A DNA stretch of 64,000 bases from NCBI RefSeq assembly GCF_013408535.1, contig NZ_JACBZA010000001.1:3308850-3372849 (forward strand), in the 5' to 3' direction. The translations under genes were made by a program, and so were the position numbers. Shown here in pieces: positions 8,399 through 16,697 of the stretch. Positions within the stretch are counted from its first letter, which is position 1. Each line of letters starts with the position of its first letter. The notes beneath the pieces are model-generated. The model was not told where the DNA came from. It ran no database searches and saw only the letters and a list, made by a program, of their open reading frames with translations. This DNA is from Actinopolymorpha cephalotaxi. GTDB lineage: Bacteria > Actinomycetota > Actinomycetes > Propionibacteriales > Actinopolymorphaceae.

Positions 8399-9666
8399 GG
8401 GACCACCTCCGTCGCGAGCGGGGTCCGCGGGTCGAAGACCGCCTCCAGCGCGAGCGCCGCGGCCTCGACGTCGTACTCCGACTCGACCGTTCTCCGGCCG
8501 CTCTCCCCCAGCCGGCGCCGCAACTCCGGGTCGGCAACCAGTGCGCCGAGGTGCGCGGCGATCGCGTCCACGTCACCGGGCGGGGCGACCAGGCCGTTCT
8601 CGCCGGACCGGACCAGCTCGGGTACCCCGCCGGTAGCGGTGGTGACGACGGGGACCGCGCAGGCCATCGCCTCCACGAGGACGTTCGGGATTCCGTCGCG
8701 GTCGCCGTCGTCGGTGACGCACGGAGTGAGCACGAACACGTCGGTCCGGGCGAGGGCGTGGGCGATCTCGTCCCGGTCCCGCTCGCCGCGGAACGAGACC
8801 AGGTCGCCCAGCCCGAGCTCGGTGCTGAGCTCGGTCAGTTGGCGGCGCAGCGGGCCGTCGCCGTAGATCTCGCAGCGGAAGCGGTATCCGGCCTCGGCCA
8901 GGGCGGTGCAGGCGCGGAGCAGGTCGGCATAGCCCTTCTTCTCCACCAGCCGGCCGACCGAGACGAGCAGCATGCCCGGGCCGGGGGCCCGGAGGGTGGG
9001 AGTGAAGCGGTCGAGTTCGACGCCGTGGTGGATGACCTTCACCGGCGGCCGAACCGCGGCCGGGACGGTCTTCGCGATGTAGTCGGCGTTGACCTGACAG
9101 CAGGTCACCACGGCGTCGGCCGCGGCCGCCCGCGCGACCAGGCCGGCCGTCGGTATCTGGTACAGGTCCCGTGCGTGGGCGGTGAAGCTGAACGGCAGTC
9201 CGGTGAGTCGGCGGGTGAGCATCCCGACCAGGGCGGGGTCGTGGGCGAAGTGGGCGTGGACGTGCGGCGTCCGCGCACCCGAACGCCGCAGCCGGTACGC
9301 CAACGCCGCCACCACGACGGCGTGGTCGAAGCAACGGATCGCCGAGCAGGTGGCGTACCCCCGGCTCAGTCCCGGGTTGGCCAGGACGTGGAACAGCGTC
9401 GCGACGTAACGCATCGGGTCAGCGGTGAGGACGAGCGCATGGTCGGCGGTCCGCGACCAGCGTGCCCAGAACCCACCGACGTCGAGGAAACGTACCGGCG
9501 CCCGCACCTTGTCAACCTGGGGTTGGCGGCGCTGTTCGCCGGAGTGGGCGAGGCTGACGATGGTGAGCTCACGTCCGCGCCGTTCCATCGCCAGCACCTC
9601 GTCGAGAATGAACGTCTGGGACAGGCGCGGCCAGCTGCGCACGATCAGGATCACGTGTCCAGGCAT
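8395..9666 (-). CDS. GT4-family glycosyltransferase
   Basis: A 423-residue retaining glycosyltransferase of family GT4 (GT-B fold). The N-terminus has SWPRLSQTFILDEV, typical of colanic-acid/exopolysaccharide-type GT4 enzymes. HAHFAHDPALVGML and FTAHARDLYQIP lie in the acceptor lobe. VSVGRLVEKKGYADLL and the EX7E region LVEAMACAVPVV...GGVPELV form the donor site. The ATG was chosen for the GAGGGGG about six bases upstream and gives a 16-base overlap with the preceding gene. A GTG 12 bases downstream, overlapping the stop as GTGA, would match the other overlaps in the operon. It probably adds a sugar to a lipid- or metabolite-linked acceptor; donor and acceptor cannot be read. Confidence 0.85.
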   Translation of the reverse strand: MPGHVILIVRSWPRLSQTFILDEVLAMERRGRELTIVSLAHSGEQRRQPQVDKVRAPVRFLDVGGFWARWSRTADHALVLTADPMRYVATLFHVLANPGLSRGYATCSAIRCFDHAVVVAALAYRLRRSGARTPHVHAHFAHDPALVGMLTRRLTGLPFSFTAHARDLYQIPTAGLVARAAAADAVVTCCQVNADYIAKTVPAAVRPPVKVIHHGVELDRFTPTLRAPGPGMLLVSVGRLVEKKGYADLLRACTALAEAGYRFRCEIYGDGPLRRQLTELSTELGLGDLVSFRGERDRDEIAHALARTDVFVLTPCVTDDGDRDGIPNVLVEAMACAVPVVTTATGGVPELVRSGENGLVAPPGDVDAIAAHLGALVADPELRRRLGESGRRTVESEYDVEAAALALEAVFDPRTPLATEVVP

Positions 9667-11852
9667 CCCAGCCCCCTCTGGAGTGCGCGGGCCACCTCAC
9701 GGGTGCGCGCCGGTCCGTCTGCGCACCGGTGTGGCCCGGTGCCCAGGACGAGTTGTTTCGCGATCTTGAGCCAGGTGTACGCGCCGAACAGCGCGGTGCG
9801 CCCGAGGTCCGGCCGGCCCACCGCCGCGGCGTACTCCTCGAGGAATGCCCGCCGCAACGCGCCCGCGTGTGCCGGGTCGGCCCGCAGGTCGAGGTAGGCG
9901 CAGAAATGCGCCACGTCCAGCGCGGGGTCGCCCATCCGCACCTCGTCCAGGTCGATGACGGTCACGGCGACGTCGACGAGGACGTGGCCCGCGTGGAAGT
10001 CCTTGTGGATCGGTACGTCGGCACCGAGGGGAGTCAGCTGCGCGGCCCGCGCCCAGCCGTCGGCCAGCCGCCAGGCCAGGCCGAGCAGGTCCGGTTCCCG
10101 GTCCGCGACGAGGCTCGCCCACCCCCGGCCGCTGGCGCACTCCGCGCTCAGGTCGAGGCGCCGGGGCAGGATGACGTCGCAGCCGTGCAGCCGAGCCAGC
10201 CAGCGCGCCGCGGCCCGTACGCCCGCGATCGCCGCCATGCCGTCCAGCCGGTCGAGGTGGATGCCGGCACAGTGCCGATAGAGCATCAGCCCACGTTCCA
10301 GTGGCGAGGGCAGCGGCTCGGGTACGCGCAGGGCGCCCTGGCCCTTGAAGGGTCCGTCGGCGAGCGCGCGCAGGTTGGCGTCGGCGAGCGCGGCGCGGTG
10401 CGGATGAACGAACAGCTTGCCGACGAGCTGGGTGGGAACGCCGGGCCGCAGGCCGCGGACGGCGTATCGGAGGACGGTGCGCCGGCCGGGGGCGTGCTTG
10501 ATCAGCCGCGCGGCCGTGACGTCCAGCCTGGCGGGCTCGGCGGCGACCGGGACGAGTTCGGGCCGCAGCGCCCTTGTCATCGCGTGCCGGTCCAGGAGGT
10601 GCCCGGCCAGCGGCGCAGACGTACGTGTCGGGATGGCGGCGACCAGGCGTTCGAGACCGTCGAGCAGGGCAGGAACGCGGCGCCAACCGGACACCTCGAG
10701 GCGGCGGTAGCGCCGAGCCGCGAGCGAAACCAGCGCGAGACTCCGCCACCACGCCAACGCGTCGGGATCGACCCGTCCGGCCCGCCGCTCGTAACCGGCG
10801 ACGAACGCGCGCCCTGCCGCCTCGACGGTGGAGCGTTCGCCCGCGTGTCGAACTCCCTGCCACAGCAGGTGGGCGAGCGCGGCGCCGAGGTCGCGCTCGG
10901 CGTCGCATCGGCAGACACCGTCCAGGTCCAGGAGCGTCAACCGGTTCCCGGCGGCGACGACCTGACCGAGCCGGAACCCCCCGTGTCCGAGGACCTGTTC
11001 CCCGCCCGTGGGCTGCCACGACGAGAGCCGATCGAGCGACGCCGTGAGCCGCCGGCCGACGTACGGATCGGCCTGCCGCGCGGCCGACAGCGATTCGGAG
11101 ACGACCCGGAGTACGTCCGCTCCGGTCCGGTGGGGCGCCGCGACCTGCTGGCCGTGGAGGCGGGCCAGCAGAGTCCCGAGCCGGTATGCCAGCCGCACCC
11201 GCACGCGCGTCGGCACAGTCGGATCGCGGAGCAGGTCGGACAGGCGGTGCCCCTCGACCCCTTCGTGTACGAGGACGGCGTGATCCGGCCAGGTGACAAC
11301 CAGTCGAGCCAGCAGCCAGCGCGGGGCCGCCGTCGCCAACTCCGTGAGTACGGCCGGCACGCCGGGTGCGGCTGTCTCTGCCGTTGTCTCCGCGGCTGTC
11401 TCCGCGGTCGACCGGAACACCTTGGCGTACATCACGTGCACACCGGTGTCGGTCCGGAGCCGGTACCGCAGGACGCAGCGGGACCCGGGGCGGTAACGCA
11501 CCGGTTCAATGACGCAGCCGTGGGCCGCTCCGGCGTCCAGCCGCGCCGCGAGCAGGTCGCCCACCGCCGCCTCGTCGGCGGCTCTGGCCAGGCCCGGCAG
11601 GGCGGGGTCGGCCCGGTAGTCGTGCCGCGTCGACCCGTCCGGTGTCACCTCCCAGGCCGCGAACGTGTCGGTCCCCGCGGGAGAGGTCACCCGGTAGGCG
11701 AGGACGCAGCGTTCGCCCGGCGTCCAGCGTGCGTCGTGTGGGGTGAATCCCGGCGTACGGGAGGCTTCCGCCATCACCTCGCCCAGGTGCGGCAGGGCTG
11801 GATCCAGCCCGGCGAGCAGAGCACCGGTCGTCGTGAAGGCCTCCACGCTCAC
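9651..11852 (-). CDS. Double-lobed APH-like protein with a defective first kinase centre
   Basis: A 733-residue protein with two consecutive APH-like units. Unit one has the RYRPGSRCVLRYRL motif and a catalytic loop HGGFRLGQ (about residue 286), in which the catalytic Asp is Gly, followed by LLDLDGV. Unit two has HKDFHAGH (about 613), with the Asp kept but the last position His, then VIDLDEV. The first unit is therefore predicted to be a pseudokinase. A threonine/alanine/glutamate-rich segment (about residues 149-161) is encoded by three 12-base repeats. The GTG start overlaps the preceding stop as GTGA, with GGAGG upstream; a much longer in-frame extension would run through the previous gene and is rejected. 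It may regulate or scaffold the other kinases; this is inference. Confidence 0.8.
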   Translation of the reverse strand: MSVEAFTTTGALLAGLDPALPHLGEVMAEASRTPGFTPHDARWTPGERCVLAYRVTSPAGTDTFAAWEVTPDGSTRHDYRADPALPGLARAADEAAVGDLLAARLDAGAAHGCVIEPVRYRPGSRCVLRYRLRTDTGVHVMYAKVFRSTAETAAETTAETAAPGVPAVLTELATAAPRWLLARLVVTWPDHAVLVHEGVEGHRLSDLLRDPTVPTRVRVRLAYRLGTLLARLHGQQVAAPHRTGADVLRVVSESLSAARQADPYVGRRLTASLDRLSSWQPTGGEQVLGHGGFRLGQVVAAGNRLTLLDLDGVCRCDAERDLGAALAHLLWQGVRHAGERSTVEAAGRAFVAGYERRAGRVDPDALAWWRSLALVSLAARRYRRLEVSGWRRVPALLDGLERLVAAIPTRTSAPLAGHLLDRHAMTRALRPELVPVAAEPARLDVTAARLIKHAPGRRTVLRYAVRGLRPGVPTQLVGKLFVHPHRAALADANLRALADGPFKGQGALRVPEPLPSPLERGLMLYRHCAGIHLDRLDGMAAIAGVRAAARWLARLHGCDVILPRRLDLSAECASGRGWASLVADREPDLLGLAWRLADGWARAAQLTPLGADVPIHKDFHAGHVLVDVAVTVIDLDEVRMGDPALDVAHFCAYLDLRADPAHAGALRRAFLEEYAAAVGRPDLGRTALFGAYTWLKIAKQLVLGTGPHRCADGPARTREVARALQRGLGCLDT

Positions 11853-13306
11853 TGTGCACCTCCGGCCACGGCGTTCTCGGCCAGCCGGACGGCGCCGTCG
11901 ACGTGGTCCGCCCACTCGGGGTGGTGCACCGGGATCCGCCGGGCGCCGAGCTTGAGCTGGAAGAGCACGGCGAGGTCGTGCGCCCGGGCCAGCCGGACGC
12001 GGTCGCAGGGACCGTACCCGTCGAGGAACGCCGAGATCGCCGGCCGCGCGTCCACATCGAGCGAGGCATGCCACCACGACAGGTCAGCGACGAATTTCCC
12101 CAGGTCGAGCGCGGGTTCCGCGATCGCCGCGCGGTCCAGGTCGAGCAGTCGGAGCTCGCCATGGGTGGCAAGGATGTTGTCGCACTTCAGGTCGCCGTGG
12201 GTCAGGGTCGCGGGTTCGGCCGGGCGGGCGGCCAGACGGTCACCGAGGCGGCTGATGACGTCCCGGATCCGGGTGCCGACCTGTGGGAGCAGGCCCTGGA
12301 TGTGTTCGGCGGCGCGGACGACGGCAGCCAGCTCCGCAGACGCGTCGTACCGCGGCAATATCGGCAACGTCGGGATCGGCGGGTACGCAGGCACCGTTCG
12401 CGACCGCGCGGCATCGGCAGGAACATGCCCCGCGTCGTGCACCACCCGCAGCGCCTGGCCGATCCGGCGGAGGAGGCCGGGCGCCCGCGGGTCGGTCAAC
12501 CGCCGCCAGAGCGGCTCGCCGTCCTCCGCCGCCCACCACGCTGCCTGGTCGGCCTCGACGTACCCGATCGGCCGCGCGGGCCGGACTCCCGGCACCGACG
12601 CCGTCAGTAGGGTGTCCAGCGCCGCCGCGACCGCGATCGCGCGCGCGCCGGTCCCGTCGCGATACGCCTTGAGGAAGGTCTCGCTCGAGGCCGGCGAGCA
12701 CTCCCCCGCCCCTCCGGCGCTTTCGGCCGTCACGACGCGGAGGACGTGCCGCTGACCGGGGCGGTAGCGGATGGTGTGAACCTCCGTGTGTACCTCCGGG
12801 TGAACCTCACGCCCACCCGTCGCGAGCCGACCGGCGAGGCTCGCGGCCGTCGAGGTCACGTAGCCGGGCTCGTAGAGGCGGACGAGCCGCGGGAAGGCAG
12901 GATCGATCGGGGCGATCACGAGCGTGAGGCACCCGTCCGGCGAGGCTGCCACCAGCCGCGTGAAGGGCTCCACCAGACCGCTGGCCTTCGCCTCGCGTTC
13001 CAGTGGCGAAGTCCCGCCGAGGTCGGCCGGAACCATCGACCACGTGACGGCGAGATGGCGGGAAGTGCGGCGGTCCCTTCCCGCATCGAGGGTGTAGTAC
13101 GCGGAGAGCTTGTGGCCTGGTTTGTACTTCGACCGCAGCAGGTGCGGGACAACCAGTCTCGACCGACCCGGCAGGCACTGGTCCAGCAACGGCCCGAGGC
13201 CGTAGGCGAACGGGTCGCTGACGGCCCGGCGGACGCCTTCCAGCCCGAGGTGGCCGGCGACGAGGCGCATGATCTGCCCGGACGCGTGCGAGGAGATGCT
13301 GACCAC
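11849..13306 (-). CDS. APH-type phosphotransferase with canonical catalytic loop
   Basis: A 485-residue APH/choline-kinase-fold protein. It is the only member of the cluster with the canonical loop HGDLKCDN (about residue 368), followed by LLDLDRAA and EPALDLGKF. The N-terminal half has SKYKPGHKLSAYYTL and a second IRYRPGQRHVLRVV motif, so the N-lobe region may be duplicated. A Glu-Val-His-Thr repeat is encoded by three 12-base units before the second motif. The start is GTG with GAGGG six bases upstream, two bases after the stop of the glycosyltransferase gene. This is the best candidate for a fully active kinase in the operon. Substrate unknown. Confidence 0.8.
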   Translation of the reverse strand: MVSISSHASGQIMRLVAGHLGLEGVRRAVSDPFAYGLGPLLDQCLPGRSRLVVPHLLRSKYKPGHKLSAYYTLDAGRDRRTSRHLAVTWSMVPADLGGTSPLEREAKASGLVEPFTRLVAASPDGCLTLVIAPIDPAFPRLVRLYEPGYVTSTAASLAGRLATGGREVHPEVHTEVHTIRYRPGQRHVLRVVTAESAGGAGECSPASSETFLKAYRDGTGARAIAVAAALDTLLTASVPGVRPARPIGYVEADQAAWWAAEDGEPLWRRLTDPRAPGLLRRIGQALRVVHDAGHVPADAARSRTVPAYPPIPTLPILPRYDASAELAAVVRAAEHIQGLLPQVGTRIRDVISRLGDRLAARPAEPATLTHGDLKCDNILATHGELRLLDLDRAAIAEPALDLGKFVADLSWWHASLDVDARPAISAFLDGYGPCDRVRLARAHDLAVLFQLKLGARRIPVHHPEWADHVDGAVRLAENAVAGGAQ

Positions 13307-13308
13307 GG

Positions 13309-14580
13309 TCAGCCCTCGACCAGCAGTTGTGGGTCCCCGACCGAAGCCGGGGCGGGCGCAAGCACCTGCGCTTCGGATTTCGGCCTCACCTGGTCCAGGC
13401 CCGCCAGCAGCCGCTGGGCCGCCACCTCGCGGCCACGCAGGTCCGGTGGATAGTCCGGCGTACGGGCTGCTCCGGTCAGGAGCTTCGCGGCGGCGTCCCC
13501 GAACGCGTCCCCCGCGAGCTGGTCCGGCGGCAGCCAGTGCACCCAACCTCGCTCGGCGAACAACCGCGCCCGCAGCTGCTGCTCCGCGCTCGGACCGCTG
13601 CGCGGCACCAACAGTGCGGGCTTGTTCTGGCTGAGGATCTCGACAGTCGTGTTGTAGCCGGCCATCGCGATGACCAGATCGGCCGCGCCGATATAGCTGA
13701 GCGAATCGGGGACCGAGGTGAGGATGTGGACCGGCAGACCACGGGCACGATCCACAAGCCGGCACCGCTCCTCTTCCGGGAGGAAGGGCCCGGTGACCAG
13801 GACGACGACGCACGGTCTGTCGGTGAGCAAGTTCGGAAGCGACCGCAGCAGGGCGTCGAACAACGGGTAGGCGTCCGCACCACCACCGGCCATCGCAACG
13901 ACGAGGGCCGAGTCGGCAGGCGCCCGGTCGAGGTAGCGCCCGCGCACCTCCGCGGAATACCGGCTCGACTGCGTCGCGCACACGTATCCGCAGTAGCGCA
14001 CGCGCTGGGCCGGGGCCGCCGGCCAGTCGTACTCCGCGGCCACGTCGTACACCTCGCGCGACCCGTAGACGAGCACGTCGTCGTAGTGGCGTTCGATCGT
14101 CTCGAAGGCGCCCTCGAGCCGCCACCTCCGCTGTACGGTCTCAGGGGCGTCGAGGATGTCGCGAAGGCCAAGCACTACCCGCACCGGTCTCGCCCGGGCG
14201 GCTTCCAGGGCGGGCACCAGCTCGCCCATCGCGCCGGTCGGCATGTGGTCGACCAGCAGGACGTCCGGCCGGAACTTCTGGACCGCGCTGCGGATCAGCT
14301 CACGTCGCAGGGCGAGTACGTCGTCGAACGGCGACGCCAGGGCGACCGGTTGCCAAAGGCCGGGGCCGGTTTTCCGGATGCACGGAAGCTTCAGGTAGTC
14401 ATGGCCACCGGAGGGCGTGAAGAACTGGCCCAACGGCGAGTCGGAAATGGTCAGGGTGCTTGCGGGCATGCGAGCGCGGAGGAATTCGGTTGCGAGCAGC
14501 GTCGTACGCCGCATGTGACCCAACCCAAGGCCATCTTGAGAGTAGATGAGCAATCTGGCCTCGTCCGCGCTTTCCGCCAT
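13309..14580 (-). CDS. MurG-like (GT28-type) glycosyltransferase, first gene of the operon
   Basis: A 423-residue GT-B glycosyltransferase resembling the COG4671 group of predicted glycosyltransferases. The N-terminus has YSQDGLGLGHMRRT, the glycine-rich acceptor loop. The C-terminal half has MAGGGADAYPLFDALL and IAMAGYNTTVEILSQNKPALLVPR...EQ, the UDP-sugar binding region seen in GT28 enzymes. The ATG has GGGGAG eight bases upstream; an earlier in-frame ATG lacks this. It is the promoter-proximal gene of the minus-strand cluster, and the next gene starts two bases after its stop. It probably transfers a sugar from a nucleotide donor; the divergent epimerase could supply that donor. Confidence 0.82.
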   Translation of the reverse strand: MAESADEARLLIYSQDGLGLGHMRRTTLLATEFLRARMPASTLTISDSPLGQFFTPSGGHDYLKLPCIRKTGPGLWQPVALASPFDDVLALRRELIRSAVQKFRPDVLLVDHMPTGAMGELVPALEAARARPVRVVLGLRDILDAPETVQRRWRLEGAFETIERHYDDVLVYGSREVYDVAAEYDWPAAPAQRVRYCGYVCATQSSRYSAEVRGRYLDRAPADSALVVAMAGGGADAYPLFDALLRSLPNLLTDRPCVVVLVTGPFLPEEERCRLVDRARGLPVHILTSVPDSLSYIGAADLVIAMAGYNTTVEILSQNKPALLVPRSGPSAEQQLRARLFAERGWVHWLPPDQLAGDAFGDAAAKLLTGAARTPDYPPDLRGREVAAQRLLAGLDQVRPKSEAQVLAPAPASVGDPQLLVEG

Positions 14581-15010
14581 GGCTTCGGCTCCCCGCCTCG
14601 TATGTGCGGTCACGCGACGAGGCCGCCACACATAAATCGGTCGGACGCCACCTTCGCAGCGTCAAGGAACAGTCATATCGTGGAGGCCTGTTGCTTGTCC
14701 TCTCTTTACCTCCAGTTCACCTGGTGGGCTTTTGGCGAGAGCCTGACGAGAAGGTCGGCTGGTCGCTCACTAATCGATGTGGTCGACCAATTGAACGTAC
14801 TGCGCTGCACTTCGACCCCGCATCTGGGTCGCACCCTTTTCCAAGCCTTTGCATTCACCACCTGATGTTCCGCCGGGTCGGTTAGCGTCGACTGAACGAC
14901 TCACCAGCACCACATTCTGGATCACACAACAGGCGTTCGAGCCATGCCGCAAGCTGCATGAATGCTGTATCAAATTCGGGCACCAGCAGTGCAGTAAAGC
15001 TGGAGTGAAG
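14581..15010. promoter_or_regulatory. Divergent intergenic region between the glycosyltransferase operon and the epimerase
   Basis: About 430 bases, somewhat less GC-rich than the flanks, separate two divergently transcribed starts. Both promoters must lie here or inside longer leaders. No clean pair of -35/-10 boxes and no convincing operator palindrome could be read, so only the location is claimed. The length leaves room for long leaders or regulation. Confidence 0.4.
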
Positions 15011-16048
15011 ATGCGATATCTCGTGACAGGGGTCGCCGGGTTCATCGGAAGTCAGGTGGCCGAACGCCTGTTGCCACGCGCGACGGAGCTGATCGGCGTC
15101 GACTGTTTCACCGCAAATTATCCGCGCTCGATGAAGGAGGAGAACCTCCAGATACTTCGATCGAAACCCAATTTTTCCCTGCTGGAGGCCGATCTCGGTG
15201 CTGCAGATCTGCCTGAGCTTCTTTCCGGCGTCGACGTCGTAGTCCACCAGGCCGGCCTTCCCGGTGTGCGGCCTTCCTGGGGGCGGGAGTTCTCCGAGTA
15301 TGTCGCCCACAATGTAGTGGCAACCCAGCGCCTGCTCGAGGCCGCCCGGAACGCGGGTGTCCGTAGATTCGTCTACGCGTCGAGCTCGTCCGTCTACGGC
15401 AATGCCGCGACCTACCCCACCTCCGAGGAGACGCTGCCGCGGCCGTTCAGTCCGTATGGTGTGACGAAGCTCGCTGGCGAGCATCTCTGTAACACTTACG
15501 CCGCCAACTACGGCCTCTCCACGGTCGCCCTTCGGTACTTCACCGTGTACGGGCCGCGCCAACGCCCCGACATGGCGTTCCATCGGTTCGTTGCGGCCGG
15601 GTGCCGGGGTGCGGAGATCAACGTGTACGGCAACGGCGAACAGATACGCGACTTCACCCACGTGGACGACGTCGTACGCGCCAATGTCCTCGCGACCGAG
15701 GCTGATCTGCCGCCCGGGAAGGTGCTCAACATCGCCGGCGGAAGCCGGGCGGACGTCAACACCGTCCTTACGCTGTTGGCCGGACTTGTGCCGACGCCCC
15801 TGCGGGTAACGAGGACCGATCACCAGGCGGGCGATGTCGAGGAGACCTGGGCGAGCTGCGACGAGGCTCGCCGGCTCCTCGGCTGGACACCCAAGGTCGA
15901 ACTTCTGGACGGACTGGCCAGCCAGGTCGACTGGTATCGAGCCCGGCTCGAACCGGTTCTGGCGGCGACCACGAACAGCGATCTGGATCCGGATTTGAGC
16001 GTCGTTCCGGCTCCCGCAGTACGCAAGCCCGCAAAGGCGGGTAGCTGA
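15011..16048 (+). CDS. NAD-dependent sugar-nucleotide epimerase (extended SDR)
   Basis: A 345-residue extended short-chain dehydrogenase of the UDP-glucose/UDP-glucuronate 4-epimerase group. The N-terminus has VTGVAGFIGSQVAE (the NAD-binding GxxGxxG). YASSSSVYG carries the catalytic Ser, and YGVTKLAGE the YxxxK pair. RYFTVYGPRQRPDMAF is typical of UDP-glucuronate 4-epimerase-like enzymes. The ATG has GGAG eight bases upstream. The gene diverges from the glycosyltransferase/kinase operon, so it plausibly supplies its sugar nucleotide. Exact substrate (UDP-Glc, UDP-GlcA or dTDP sugar) cannot be read. The C-terminal tail beyond about residue 310 is low complexity. Confidence 0.87.
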   Translation: MRYLVTGVAGFIGSQVAERLLPRATELIGVDCFTANYPRSMKEENLQILRSKPNFSLLEADLGAADLPELLSGVDVVVHQAGLPGVRPSWGREFSEYVAHNVVATQRLLEAARNAGVRRFVYASSSSVYGNAATYPTSEETLPRPFSPYGVTKLAGEHLCNTYAANYGLSTVALRYFTVYGPRQRPDMAFHRFVAAGCRGAEINVYGNGEQIRDFTHVDDVVRANVLATEADLPPGKVLNIAGGSRADVNTVLTLLAGLVPTPLRVTRTDHQAGDVEETWASCDEARRLLGWTPKVELLDGLASQVDWYRARLEPVLAATTNSDLDPDLSVVPAPAVRKPAKAGS

Positions 16049-16313
16049 ACACCACAAGGAAATACACCCAGCCCCCTGTGACCTCCGGTACGGAACACCC
16101 GCCGCCAAGGTCCGCAGTCGGCAGGCAGACGTCGGATGGGGCTGTGGCGTCGCCTGGAGTTGCTCGGCGACACCGAGCACCTGCGCTGGCTGCGGCGCCG
16201 AACCATCCCTGCCCGAGAGAGCGACACCGGTTGGTCGTCGGCATAGGCGACCACCTGGTGACCGTGGACCTGGCCGATGGAGTGATGCATGCTCGCCGGT
16301 TGCGGTCTTCAGG

Positions 16314-16697
16314 TTATGGGCGGATGTAAACCCATCCTTGCGTTTGGCGCTGGACCAGTTCGGCGACGCCTGAGTTGACCGTGTGGACGCCGGGGATCAG
16401 TTGGCCCGGCGCGATGTCGAGGGCCCGCATCGTGTTCCGGCACGCGACGACGGTCGTCCCGGCGGTGATGGCGGCACGAAGCTCGGCGGCGTGGGGCGAG
16501 TTCTGCAGTACTGCCCCGATGCCGGGGCCATGGACGACGAGTTCGATCGTGCTGTCGGTGAGCTCGGCATGGAGGTTCCGCAGGTTACGAAGTACCGATG
16601 CGTGCTTGTCGGGATCCCCTTCGTCGAGGTGGACGACGACGCTGGCCGGGGCGGTTGCGGTCTGTTCTCTCACTGGGCTGCCTTCTGCGAGTGTCAC
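16314..16697 (-). CDS. DsrE-family protein
   Basis: A 127-residue protein of the DsrE/DsrF-like fold (COG1416 type). It has a VVVHLDEGDPDKHASVLRN opening, an LVVHGPGIGAVL strand-loop and GTTVVACRNTMRALDI with a single Cys at the position where sulfur-relay DsrE proteins carry their thiol. The GTG start overlaps the stop of the upstream CcdA-like gene as GTGA. It is the last gene of a four-to-five-gene minus-strand operon of thiol/disulfide proteins, which supports a role in sulfur transfer or thiol sensing. The precise partner is unknown. Confidence 0.75.
   Translation of the reverse strand: MTLAEGSPVREQTATAPASVVVHLDEGDPDKHASVLRNLRNLHAELTDSTIELVVHGPGIGAVLQNSPHAAELRAAITAGTTVVACRNTMRALDIAPGQLIPGVHTVNSGVAELVQRQTQGWVYIRP

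Noticed and set aside
9729-12755. A 1008-codon open frame on the plus strand
   Set aside because: It lies antisense to two genes with clear kinase motifs, has no protein-family features, and long antisense frames are expected in high-GC DNA.
5178-12809. Short tandem repeats as a CRISPR array
   Set aside because: Units are 12 or 21 bases, directly adjacent without spacers and in frame within coding sequence. No CRISPR array was seen anywhere in the window.
16049-16313. A small gene between the epimerase and DsrE genes
   Set aside because: A short frame ending near 16329 vaguely resembles a transposase tail, but there is no start site and no second motif to support it.
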